64,000 nucleotides of DNA from contig OX638322.1 of assembly GCA_951812575.1 (NCBI GenBank), positions 1,921,925 through 1,985,924 on the forward strand, read 5' to 3'. Origin of the DNA: Candidatus Binatia bacterium. Lineage in GTDB: Bacteria; Desulfobacterota; Binatia; Bin18. The notes under the pieces are model-generated. The model ran no database searches. It was not told the DNA's origin and saw only the letters and a program-made list of their open reading frames with translations. Within the stretch, counting starts at the first letter, position 1; each line of letters starts with the position of its first letter. A program made the translations under genes and the position numbers. Below, one piece after another: positions 17,878-25,405 of the stretch.

Positions 17878-19002
17878 ATGAAATTTCACGCGATTGCCTA
17901 TTGTACGGTGGGGACCCGAAGAGAGCTCGAAGGCGGCATGGCCGGCAAGCGGCCCGAGCTCTACCAGCGCATGCTCAAAGACCTCAAAGAATATGTCATG
18001 GTTTGTGACCAGGCTGGCTTTGAAGGCTTTGGGCATCCCGAGCACCACCTCCAGATCGAGGGCATGGAAGCCACCGGCAGCCCCGGTTTGCTGAGCATGT
18101 TTATTGGCCAGCACTCCAGGCGCTTAAAGGTTGACGTACTGGGCTATGTGCTCAACACCCACAATCCGCTGCGCGTGGCTGAAGATGTGGCCATGATGGA
18201 CCATATGCTGGAGGGCCGTCTGAACGTGGCCTTCGTGCGTGGCTATCAGGCGCGTTGGGTCCAGAATTACGGCAGCCTGCCCGGCGTCGAAGCCGTCGGC
18301 CATTGGAATAAAAAACAAGCCTCTGATCTCAAAAACCGCAGAGCGTTCGAGGAGTCAGTCGCGGTCATCAAGAAGGCCTGGAGCAGCGATACGTTTTCCC
18401 ATCGCGGCGAGTTCTGGCAGTTTCCGCCCGAAGGCGCAAAAAACCCGCATCCCATGGAGGCGTATACGCAGTTCGGCGCCGGGGTGAAGGACGATATGAG
18501 CATAGAAGAGATCGGCATCGCGCCGCGTCCCTACCAGAAGCCCCACCCGCCGTTGTATGCCGGCTTTACCCATAATACGGAATCCATTCGCTATTGGGGC
18601 CGGGAAGGCGGAAAGCCGATTATCATCCTCCTGCACGAGGAGCTCTGTGCCCGCCTTCAAAATGTCTATCGGGAAGAGGCGGAAAAGGCGGGCCGCACGG
18701 TAAAACCTGGCACCGAATTGGCCTTGGGCGGCCAACTCGTCCTCACGGAGAATCCCTCGGAAACGCCCCAGATCATGGCAGACACCCGCTGGTTCTGGGA
18801 AAAATGGGGTATTCCGTTCGGACTGGGGGTTGCCGAGCCGTTGATCGGCGACCCGGACAGTGTATCGCGCAAGATCGAGCTGGCTCAGAAAATCGGGACG
18901 GACGAAATGTTTTTCTTGTTAGGCGATGGGCTCCTGCCGCGGGATACCATTCTGCGCAGCTTCGAGCTCTTTGCCACGAAAGTGATGCCGCGCTTTACCT
19001 GA
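17878..19002 (+). CDS. Luciferase-like monooxygenase family protein (LLM)
   Basis: A 374-aa bacterial luciferase-like flavin-dependent oxidoreductase. The TIM-barrel markers are FEGFGHPEHHLQIEG near residue 45, the DVLGYVLNTHNPLRVAEDVAMMDHMLEGRLNVA stretch spread over residues 82-122 and RPYQKPHPPLYAGF near 220. Members use reduced FMN or F420 to oxidise alkanals, alkanesulfonates or heterocycles. No clear ribosome site precedes the ATG (a purine run GGCGAGAG sits about 12 bases upstream), so the start is less sure, but length and N-terminus fit. The alkyltransferase-like gene follows after 21 bp. Confidence 0.88.
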   Translation: MKFHAIAYCTVGTRRELEGGMAGKRPELYQRMLKDLKEYVMVCDQAGFEGFGHPEHHLQIEGMEATGSPGLLSMFIGQHSRRLKVDVLGYVLNTHNPLRVAEDVAMMDHMLEGRLNVAFVRGYQARWVQNYGSLPGVEAVGHWNKKQASDLKNRRAFEESVAVIKKAWSSDTFSHRGEFWQFPPEGAKNPHPMEAYTQFGAGVKDDMSIEEIGIAPRPYQKPHPPLYAGFTHNTESIRYWGREGGKPIIILLHEELCARLQNVYREEAEKAGRTVKPGTELALGGQLVLTENPSETPQIMADTRWFWEKWGIPFGLGVAEPLIGDPDSVSRKIELAQKIGTDEMFFLLGDGLLPRDTILRSFELFATKVMPRFT

Positions 19003-19023
19003 TCGAGACGGAGGAAAGGCCGA

Positions 19024-19440
19024 ATGCACCATCCTGATCGAGACGGAGAAGCAGACGGACCGCGTTTGGTGTTCTTGCGCGTTTACGAGATTGCTCGGCA
19101 AATTCCATACGGGCGTGTTGCCACCTACGGCCACATTGCCCAAGTCATGGGACCGCCGGTGACCGCACGGGAGGTTGGTGACGCCATGGCCGCTCTGCGG
19201 GATGGACAGCCGGACCCTCCCGTGCCGTGGCAGCGGGTCATTAATGCGCAGGGCAGGGTGAGTACCGGACAGCGTCAGCAGACCTTGCTTGAGCAGGAAG
19301 GAGTCACTTTTAGTGTCAAAGGTGTGACCGATCTCGGACGCTTCGGCTGGCAGGGCCCCGACCCGGACTGGGCTGAAGCGCACGGTTTCCATCCCCTGAA
19401 AAACGAGGGCGAAGAGAAGCAACAACTCGACCTGTTCTGA
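19024..19440 (+). CDS. Alkyltransferase-like protein (MGMT-related, Cys replaced by Trp)
   Basis: A 138-aa protein with the C-terminal MGMT DNA-binding domain. PYGRVATYGHIAQVMGPP is the helix-turn-helix and arginine finger. The active-site PCHRV of true methyltransferases is replaced here by PWQRVIN (residues 68-74), as in alkyltransferase-like (ATL) proteins. ATLs bind O6-alkylguanine lesions and hand them to nucleotide excision repair but cannot transfer the alkyl group. Length fits the family. It follows the luciferase-like gene by 21 bp. Confidence 0.9.
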   Translation: MHHPDRDGEADGPRLVFLRVYEIARQIPYGRVATYGHIAQVMGPPVTAREVGDAMAALRDGQPDPPVPWQRVINAQGRVSTGQRQQTLLEQEGVTFSVKGVTDLGRFGWQGPDPDWAEAHGFHPLKNEGEEKQQLDLF

Positions 19441-19459
19441 GCATGACAAGAGAAAGCCT

Positions 19460-19855
19460 ATGAGTACATTCAACGTCGATTTGCTCCGCGAGTCGTCTGA
19501 CGACGGCCCGGTTACCATGATTAATCTGATTAAGTATCGAACCCACTCGCTGGACGGAGACGGAACGGGCCGGGAAGCCTACGCTCGGTATACCAAACCG
19601 GTCCAGAAGCTCGTTGAGGAGCGCGGTGGCCGGGTGCTGTGGGCCGGGCCGGTCGCCGAAGCAGCCCTGCACGAAGGTGGTGATGTGGACTGGGACTGGG
19701 CGATCCTCGTCTACTATCCGAGCCGTGCAGCGTTTATTGATATGGTGGAAAGCAAGGAGTTTCTAGCGGCAAACGAACATCGGCGGAACGGGGTTGAAAA
19801 GCATGTCATCATGGCGGCTCGAACCCTGCTATTGGAAGATCTGCCGGAACAGTGA
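19460..19855 (+). CDS. DUF1330-like protein
   Basis: A 131-aa protein with an alpha+beta-barrel DUF1330-like architecture. It contains YARYTKPVQKLVEERGGRVLW, then DWDWAILVYYPSRAAFIDMVESKEF, which matches the strand-helix-strand order of the smaller DUF1330 at 9674-9958. The N-terminus (VTMINLIKYRTHSL) is also typical. Function unknown. It begins 19 bp after the ATL gene and lies in the same plus-strand run as the Ddn-like and SnoaL-like genes. A weak ribosome site (AGAGAAAG) precedes it. Confidence 0.82.
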   Translation: MSTFNVDLLRESSDDGPVTMINLIKYRTHSLDGDGTGREAYARYTKPVQKLVEERGGRVLWAGPVAEAALHEGGDVDWDWAILVYYPSRAAFIDMVESKEFLAANEHRRNGVEKHVIMAARTLLLEDLPEQ

Positions 19856-19899
19856 GTTTCCGTGTGTCAGATAGTCAATCAAAGGAAAAGGAGAATAGT

Positions 19900-20361
19900 A
19901 TGAGTGATGTCAAAATACCGGATAATCTGCCGAGCTGGATTGCAGATCATTTGCAGCGCTACCTCGATACGGATGGCGCCGACGGGCATATGTGGGATTC
20001 CGCGCCGGTTGGCGGCCCAGGGCTCCTCCCGACACTGTTGCTGACCACAACCGGTCGTCGGTCGGGCAAGACGGGCATCATGCCCTTAATTTATGGTGAG
20101 GCTGATGGGAACTACGTTATCGTCGCCTCCAAAGGCGGCGCACCCAAGCATCCCGGCTGGTATCTGAATCTGGCCGCCAACGCGGAGGTTGAGGTGCAGG
20201 TACTGGATAGACGTTTTAAGGCCAGGGCACGAACCGCCAGTGGAGAAGAGCGGGCTGCGCTGTGGGAAAAAATGGCGGTCATTTATCCACCCTATATCGA
20301 CTATCAGGCTAAGACCGAGCGCGAGATTCCGGTGGTAGTGCTGGAGCCGGTGGCGTCATAG
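19900..20361 (+). CDS. Deazaflavin (F420)-dependent nitroreductase-family protein (Ddn-like)
   Basis: A 153-aa Ddn-like protein of the F420-dependent nitroreductase family. LLLTTTGRRSGKTGIMPLIYG is the F420/flavin-phosphate motif, VIVASKGGAPKHPGWYLNLAAN is the family signature, and the C-terminus REIPVVVLEP is the closing strand. Members reduce quinones, nitro compounds or furanocoumarins with F420H2. This supports a coenzyme F420-using organism, as do the two F420-type luciferase-like proteins. The ATG at 19900 follows AAGGAGAA; a frame-open ATG at 19852 overlaps the previous stop and is unlikely. Confidence 0.9.
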   Translation: MSDVKIPDNLPSWIADHLQRYLDTDGADGHMWDSAPVGGPGLLPTLLLTTTGRRSGKTGIMPLIYGEADGNYVIVASKGGAPKHPGWYLNLAANAEVEVQVLDRRFKARARTASGEERAALWEKMAVIYPPYIDYQAKTEREIPVVVLEPVAS

Positions 20362-20431
20362 GCACCTCCGCCGCGCCCTGGCTCGTGGACACAAACGTCT
20401 TACCAACCACCGCATACAAGGAGGCAAGCCA

Positions 20432-20893
20432 ATGAGTGACGAAATGCGTCGAGTCGTGGACGAGGCCGCCATCCGCCGGGTGATTGATCGCTACTGTCAT
20501 GCGGTCGATCGTGGCAACGCGGATGATGTGGCCGCACTCTTTCATCCCAACGGGCGGTTAGTGGTCAGCCTTGAAGACAACGACGGCTATAACGGTCGTG
20601 AGGCCGTGCGCGAATGGTATGCGAACTACCATAAATACTTCCGGGCGAGACTGACCCACCTCCGCCACAAGATATCCAACATCCAGATTGATCTGAACGG
20701 AGACGAGGCACGGGTGGTGTCCTATATGGACGCCGACCTTATCGCCAAAGATGAAACCACACCCCGTCAGGCTATTGGCCGATACGACGACCGCTTTGTC
20801 CGTGATGGTGGGGAATGGTACTTCGCCGAACGGACGATTGTCGTGTATTACGCCGATGAGCGTTTGGCCGAATTGTTGAGTGCCGATTCGTAG
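20432..20893 (+). CDS. SnoaL-like/NTF2-fold protein
   Basis: A 153-aa SnoaL_4/NTF2-fold protein. It starts with AAIRRVIDRYCHAVDRGNADDVAALFHPNG, a helix with the conserved RYxxAxDRGD-like signature, then VYNGREAVREWY-like positions and repeated strands (VVSYMDADL, GGEWYFAERTIVVYY). The fold is used by isomerases, dehydratases and ring-hydroxylating dioxygenase beta subunits. No catalytic residue can be assigned. AAGGAGG precedes the ATG. It closes the plus-strand run that began at 17878. Confidence 0.85.
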   Translation: MSDEMRRVVDEAAIRRVIDRYCHAVDRGNADDVAALFHPNGRLVVSLEDNDGYNGREAVREWYANYHKYFRARLTHLRHKISNIQIDLNGDEARVVSYMDADLIAKDETTPRQAIGRYDDRFVRDGGEWYFAERTIVVYYADERLAELLSADS

Positions 20894-20899
20894 ATTATG

Positions 20900-20963
20900 G
20901 AGAGAATGTAGAATCTCTCTAATGCTAAGATCCAGTTGAGATAGATATCAATAGTGATACTAT
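20900..20963 (+). promoter_or_regulatory. Candidate hicAB promoter and operator
   Basis: TTGAGA (20936-20941) and TACTAT (20958-20963) are spaced by 16 bases. Two inverted repeats lie in or before it: GAGAGA-N8-TCTCTC at 20900-20919 and TATCA-ATAG-TGATA at 20946-20959, inside the spacer. HicB typically represses its own promoter at such sites. The -10 is only five bases before the ATG, so the transcript may be nearly leaderless. Confidence 0.5.
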
Positions 20964-20968
20964 AGAAC

Positions 20969-21229
20969 ATGCCCGAGGCTCAGGCGATCCTGCGCCAGAT
21001 GAGACAGAATCCAAAGGGAGTTCGTTTCAGTGATCTCTGCAAAGTCTGCGATTCCTACTTTGGGGAAGCCCGTCAAAGAGGCAGCAGTCACAGAATATAC
21101 AGGACCCCGTGGCGTGGTGATCCCCGGGTCAATATCCAGAATGACAAGGGCCTGGCCAAAGCCTATCAGGTCAAGCAGATACTCAGAGCGATAGAGAGGC
21201 TAGAGGAAGAGCGTGGCTCTCAAAGATGA
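20969..21229 (+). CDS. hicA: HicA-family mRNA interferase toxin
   Basis: An 86-aa HicA-like toxin. The dsRBD-like fold is visible with FSDLCKVCDSYFGEARQRGSSHRIYRTP, which carries the catalytic histidine in the GSSH motif, then DPRVNIQNDKGLAKAYQVKQIL. HicA cleaves mRNA when free of its antitoxin. It overlaps the hicB start by 17 bp. No ribosome site precedes the ATG, consistent with the very short leader. Base composition here is more AT-rich than the flanks, in keeping with lateral transfer. Confidence 0.82.
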   Translation: MPEAQAILRQMRQNPKGVRFSDLCKVCDSYFGEARQRGSSHRIYRTPWRGDPRVNIQNDKGLAKAYQVKQILRAIERLEEERGSQR

Positions 21230-21542
21230 CCATTACACCTATCGAGTCACTTGGTCTGAGGAGGACCATGAATATGTTGGCTCGTGCGCAGAATTCCCGA
21301 GTCTGAGTTGGCTCGCCAAGGGGCCAGAATCGGCCCTAAAGGGAATTCGGAAGCTGGTTGCCGAAGTCGTAGCGGACCTGACTATGGAAGGTGATCCTGT
21401 ACCCGAACCGCTGGCGGTTAGAGAATACAGTGGAAAGTTTCTCGTCCGTGTCCCACCTGAGGTGCACCGCCGGTTAGCGATCCAGGCCGCGGAGTCCGGG
21501 GTGAGCCTCAACCGGCTTGCGAGCGCAAAACTCAGTCAGTAA
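21213..21542 (+). CDS. hicB: HicB-family antitoxin
   Basis: A 109-aa HicB antitoxin. The N-terminal partial RNase-H-like fold reads YRVTWSEEDHEYVGSCAEFP and SLSWLAKGPESALKGIRKLV. The C-terminal ribbon-helix-helix/HTH segment reads KFLVRVPPEVHRRLAIQAAE, then SGVSLNRLASAKLS. It neutralises HicA and probably represses the operon. It overlaps hicA by 17 bp, so translation is coupled. It converges on the next amidohydrolase, 37 bp away. Confidence 0.9.
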   Translation: MALKDDHYTYRVTWSEEDHEYVGSCAEFPSLSWLAKGPESALKGIRKLVAEVVADLTMEGDPVPEPLAVREYSGKFLVRVPPEVHRRLAIQAAESGVSLNRLASAKLSQ

Positions 21543-21579
21543 GGAAAAGAAAACTTGTTCTTTCCGGAAGCCCCTCCGG

Positions 21580-22713
21580 TCAAGCCTCCCCCAAACCATA
21601 CAGGCGCATACAGTTATCCGCGACAATCGGCCGGGCCTCATCTGCGGGGACAGCCGCCAGATGCTTCTCCAGGAATTTTCGGGATTCGGGCCAACTGCTG
21701 TCGAGGTGGGGAAAGTCTGACGACCACATGATGCGCTCCACCCCGATGAACTCACGCAGCATGACTCCTGGCAGGTCATCAATAAACGTCAGATAACAGT
21801 GCTCGTGCCAATACTCGCTGGGTAAGCGTTGACACTTGACCATGGGGTCTTTCGCCATAGTGCGGCGATGATAACCCCAATCCAGACGACCCAGAAAATT
21901 GGCGGCCCACGACAGTTCGTTCTCGGCTGAAATCAGCTTCAGACCCGGATGGCGGTCAAACACGCCCTCCAGGATAAAAGTGCCAAACGCTCGTGCCATG
22001 CGTACCGGCAGGACCGCATAGCCGACCGCTGCACTTTCTTCGCCCGTCTCATCTCGCGTCCAATTGGTGTTGGCGTGGCCGGAGGCAATAATATGCAGAC
22101 TGAGCGGCATGTTGAGTTCGGCCAGCGTCGCCCACAACGGGTCCCATTGGGCTGCCGAATAGCGTGAGCCGTCGGGCGCATCTTGCGGCAACAGCACCCC
22201 AACCAGCCCCTTCTCCTTGGCGCGTCGACATTCTCGTATGGCCCAGTCCACGTCAAAGACCGGTATGACGGCAATGCCGAATAACTCCTGCGGATGGGTG
22301 CTGCAAAAATCGCTCAGCCAGTCATTATACGCCTGGCAGACGGCCTGCTGCAGGTCCGGGTCGGGGATGCCAAAGGCCCGCATGACGTAATTCGGATACA
22401 GCACCTCGGCATCCACCCCGTCCTGACGCATATATTCCACCCGGGCATCCGGGTTCCAATCATTCGCATCCGTGGCGTAGCGTTTATCGCCTGCTGCGGC
22501 CGCGGCGTAGGCTTTCTCTTTATTTTTTGCTACCGCGCCCATCGGACGTTTTGCGATGTGCGACGGCATGCCCTCGCACACCCAGATATCTCCCGTGGGT
22601 TCCGAAATGACGCGCGGCCCCCGGTCTGTATAGGCGTGGGGCAGATAGCGTTGCCATAGATCGGGAGGTTCGATGGCGTGCGAGTCGGCCGATATGACGC
22701 GATACTGTTTCAT
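21580..22713 (-). CDS. Amidohydrolase-2 (ACMSD-like), paralog 2
   Basis: A 377-aa metal-dependent hydrolase of the amidohydrolase-2 family. VISADSHAIEPPDLW opens it, LSLHIIASGHAN holds the mid-barrel histidine, LKLISAENELSW the later strand, and IMWSSDFPHLDSSWPESR the last ligand and family signature. It is closest to the paralog at 30512-31621 (shared DSH opening and DSxWPESR) and more distant from 7591-8718. An alpha/beta hydrolase is divergent to it, 171 bp away. Reaction unknown. A GGAAGGAA ribosome site precedes the ATG. Confidence 0.88.
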   Translation of the reverse strand: MKQYRVISADSHAIEPPDLWQRYLPHAYTDRGPRVISEPTGDIWVCEGMPSHIAKRPMGAVAKNKEKAYAAAAAGDKRYATDANDWNPDARVEYMRQDGVDAEVLYPNYVMRAFGIPDPDLQQAVCQAYNDWLSDFCSTHPQELFGIAVIPVFDVDWAIRECRRAKEKGLVGVLLPQDAPDGSRYSAAQWDPLWATLAELNMPLSLHIIASGHANTNWTRDETGEESAAVGYAVLPVRMARAFGTFILEGVFDRHPGLKLISAENELSWAANFLGRLDWGYHRRTMAKDPMVKCQRLPSEYWHEHCYLTFIDDLPGVMLREFIGVERIMWSSDFPHLDSSWPESRKFLEKHLAAVPADEARPIVADNCMRLYGLGEA

Positions 22714-22884
22714 CGTTCGTTCCTTCCTTTGTCCGGAAGACTGAGGATTCTTGATCTATTGAGGGTCACTCTAGCCTATTGCAGTATAGCCATGTCAAGC
22801 GTCCGGCCTAGTCGGAGCCGGGTGTAGCTTGCAAAGGGTGCCGGAAGTTTCTATCCTCCGGTAAAAAAGCGAAGGGAAGCAGAT

Positions 22885-23607
22885 ATGCCGATATTCGAAC
22901 GTGGCGAGACCAAGTTGTATTACGAAGAGCAGGGCGCGGGATTTCCGCTCTTACTCATCGCACCGGGCGGGATGCGTTCCTCTGTGTCCTTTTGGGAGAA
23001 AACCCCCTGGAACCCGATTGAGCAGCTTGCCCCCAGCTATCGCGTTATTGCCATGGACCAACGCAACGCCGGCCAATCAACCGCTCCGATCAGTAGCGCG
23101 GATAGCTGGCATACCTATACGGAAGATCAACTGGCGTTGATGGATCATTTGGGAGTTGAGAATTTCCATGTGGCCGGCATGTGCATTGGCGGACCCTACT
23201 GTATGGGTCTCATCCAGGCCGCGCCGCAGCGGGTGGCGTCGGCTATTCTCTTTCAGACGATTGGGCTGTCCGATAACCGTCAGGCGTTTTTTGACATGTT
23301 TGACGGTTGGGCCGCCGAGCTGAAACCTGGGCGGCCTGAGGTGAGCGACGAGGCCTGGGAGTCGTTCAAAACAAATATGTACAGCGGCGACTTTCTCTTC
23401 AACGTCTCGAAAGAGTTTGTCTCCCAGTGTCAAACACCGCTCTTAGTCCTCTTGGGAGATGATCTCTATCATCCGCAGGAGACCTCCCGAGAGATTGCCA
23501 CGCTCGCCCCCAGGGCAACGCTGGTTGATCGGTGGAAAGAGCCCGAGCATCACCCGGCTGCCAAGCAGGCGGTCGAGCGCTTTCTGGCGGAGCACACACC
23601 GACATAA
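22885..23607 (+). CDS. Alpha/beta hydrolase
   Basis: A 240-aa alpha/beta hydrolase. The oxyanion loop region is LLLIAPGGMRSSVSFW; the nucleophile elbow GMCIGGPY carries a cysteine (G-x-C-x-G) where most members have serine, as in dienelactone hydrolases. The acid is in VLLGDDLYHPQE and the histidine in EPEHHPAAK near the C-terminus. Substrate is unknown; esters, lactones or ring-cleavage products are usual. A GAAGGGAAG ribosome site precedes the ATG. It is divergent from the amidohydrolase. Confidence 0.87.
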   Translation: MPIFERGETKLYYEEQGAGFPLLLIAPGGMRSSVSFWEKTPWNPIEQLAPSYRVIAMDQRNAGQSTAPISSADSWHTYTEDQLALMDHLGVENFHVAGMCIGGPYCMGLIQAAPQRVASAILFQTIGLSDNRQAFFDMFDGWAAELKPGRPEVSDEAWESFKTNMYSGDFLFNVSKEFVSQCQTPLLVLLGDDLYHPQETSREIATLAPRATLVDRWKEPEHHPAAKQAVERFLAEHTPT

Positions 23608-23636
23608 AATATTGCGTCTAATCTGTCCATTCGCGA

Positions 23637-23819
23637 GTGGCAGCGCTTGAGGGAATAATTCGGCGGACGGCGGTGGCGGAAGCTCAAAGGTATTGGCCGC
23701 GTAAAGGCATCGGCCGCGTACGTTTCCCCAATCACGAGGTTCGCTTGGCAGAGTTGCATTGGCATGAAGCCCATGGCGTCGGTCGGCGGAAGATGAAGGT
23801 CAAGCGAGTCTTAGATTAA
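23637..23819 (+). CDS. Small conserved hypothetical protein, possibly 5'-truncated
   Basis: Sixty aa, ending in FPNHEVRLAELHWHEAHGVG and a basic KMKVKRVLD tail, which resembles short bacterial proteins of the form RFAELHWYEAHGIGR...KIKRFLD found beside other small ORFs. The part before the RVRFPNHEV segment looks less protein-like, and the start is unsupported by a ribosome site. It is followed 11 bp later by another small gene. Function unknown. Confidence 0.4.
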   Translation: MAALEGIIRRTAVAEAQRYWPRKGIGRVRFPNHEVRLAELHWHEAHGVGRRKMKVKRVLD

Positions 23820-23830
23820 GGCTGCTAGAG

Positions 23831-24064
23831 ATGCCAGCAGAGCAATGTGAATTCGCCATTTGTGTGACCAATGAAAGCTACGAAGACCTGGAAGTATGGA
23901 AGGTGTACCAGGTCCTTCCTGACCAGAAGGCAGCAGAAGTCGATTGCTTACGCGTGGTTGATGAATCGGGGGAAGACTATCTCTATCCGACGAGTCGTTT
24001 CGTCCGAGTCATATTCCCCGATGACGTACGTACTCGGCTGCTCGCGACGGCAGGCGAGAAGTAG
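23831..24064 (+). CDS. Small conserved hypothetical protein
   Basis: Seventy-seven aa. VWKVYQVLPDQKAAEVDCLR and ESGEDYLYPTSRFVRVIFP form a pattern I have seen in many unrelated bacterial genomes as a small stand-alone protein, sometimes annotated as a possible antitoxin partner. A weak ribosome site (TAGAG) precedes the ATG. Together with the previous ORF it could be a two-gene accessory module. No function is assigned. Confidence 0.62.
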   Translation: MPAEQCEFAICVTNESYEDLEVWKVYQVLPDQKAAEVDCLRVVDESGEDYLYPTSRFVRVIFPDDVRTRLLATAGEK

Positions 24065-24123
24065 GCCTCCCCTGACCTCCTTATAGATCAGACGGAGAAT
24101 AATTTGTCATCAAAGCAGCGGAA

Positions 24124-25383
24124 TTAACTCGCCCCGTGCCGCGGCGGAGGCACGCCGTTCAGCCAGTAGTTCCCAATGGCGTGATATTTCCAGCGTACCG
24201 GGTCGTGCAGGGTATGGGTGCGCGCGTTGCGCCAGTGCCGGTCCAGGTTGTACTCCTCCAGGGTTGAGCGGGTGCCGGCCAACTCAAACAACTTGTTTGT
24301 CGTCAGCACAGAGACTTCCGTGGCCATGGCTTTTGCTTCAGCCACGGCAATCGAGGCTTGAGAGACGTTCTCCTCGGTTGGTGAGGCGACCGCTGCATCC
24401 ACAAAACGGCCCGCCCGTTCGAGCAGAGCATCCGAGGCATGCACCCGGACCTCAAGCTCGCCAATCTGATAAATCGTGTACGGGTCCTCGTAGCCGTGCT
24501 CCTGGCCGCTATCGATCCACGGCCGCGTATACTGACGGACAAAAGCGATCGTCTCGGCCAGGGCTGCACGGGCGATGCCGGCATCGACCGCGGTATGAAA
24601 AATCTGGGCGACCGCACCCATCGGGGTGGGCCGGTCAAACGCGGCCTGATGGTCGATAATATGAAAAGGATCGACCGCAACATTCTCGAATACCGCGGTC
24701 CCGCTGGCCGTGGTCCGCTGGCCGAAACCCGACCAGTCGTCGATGATGGTGACCCCCGGTGCATCACGCCTGACAAAGACGATGGCAATCCGCCCCTGGT
24801 CGTCCTTGGCGACAGCCGGTACCCAGTGGGCAAACACCGCGCCCGTGGAATAGAACTTTCTGCCGTTCAGGAGAAATCTGTCGCCGGAGGTCGTGAGGCG
24901 CGTCTGAAAGTCAAAGACAGTTTTTGTGCCGCGCTCGACAAAGGCATTCCCAAAACGATCGCCCTCCAGCACTCGTTTGAAAAGGAACTTCTTTTGTTCC
25001 TCGGTTCCATCCAGTCGGACGGCTTCGATCATATAGTAATGGTTCTGGGGAATCTGGCCTAAAGACGAATCTGCGGCCGAGATGATGGCCGTGACTTCGG
25101 CGGCGGTCGAGAAGGACACTTCCGCCCCGCCGTATGCTTTCGGAATAGTGATGCCCCATAAGCCGCTCTGCGAAAATTCGTCCAATTCTTTACGCGGCAG
25201 GCGGCGCTCGCGGTCGCGCTCGGCCGACTCCTGCTGAAAACGCTCGGCGAGACGACGGGCAACAGCCAGGGCTTCCTGATCGTCACGGATAATGTGGGCA
25301 GGGGCCTCCACCCGCACCATTGGCGCGGCGACCCGAATATTTTGATCCGGTGGAGTGGTGGCTTGCGAGGGTGCCTGACTCAT
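24124..25383 (-). CDS. SfnB/DszC-like flavin-dependent oxidoreductase (acyl-CoA dehydrogenase fold), paralog 1
   Basis: A 419-aa protein of the acyl-CoA dehydrogenase fold, closest to the SfnB sulfur-acquisition oxidoreductase and DszC group, which are FMNH2-dependent monooxygenases rather than dehydrogenases. Telling stretches are SLGQIPQNHYYMIEAVR, FYSTGAVFAHWVPAVAK, IIDDWSGFGQRTTASGTAVF and RHWRNARTHTLHDPVRWK near the C-terminus. It is 22 bp downstream of the second paralog on the same strand, so the two form an operon. Substrates may be sulfones or alkylsulfones. The reductase partner is not in the window. A GGAGAA ribosome site precedes the ATG. Confidence 0.85.
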   Translation of the reverse strand: MSQAPSQATTPPDQNIRVAAPMVRVEAPAHIIRDDQEALAVARRLAERFQQESAERDRERRLPRKELDEFSQSGLWGITIPKAYGGAEVSFSTAAEVTAIISAADSSLGQIPQNHYYMIEAVRLDGTEEQKKFLFKRVLEGDRFGNAFVERGTKTVFDFQTRLTTSGDRFLLNGRKFYSTGAVFAHWVPAVAKDDQGRIAIVFVRRDAPGVTIIDDWSGFGQRTTASGTAVFENVAVDPFHIIDHQAAFDRPTPMGAVAQIFHTAVDAGIARAALAETIAFVRQYTRPWIDSGQEHGYEDPYTIYQIGELEVRVHASDALLERAGRFVDAAVASPTEENVSQASIAVAEAKAMATEVSVLTTNKLFELAGTRSTLEEYNLDRHWRNARTHTLHDPVRWKYHAIGNYWLNGVPPPRHGAS

Positions 25384-25405
25384 ATATTCTCCTTGGCCTG
25401 TTCTT

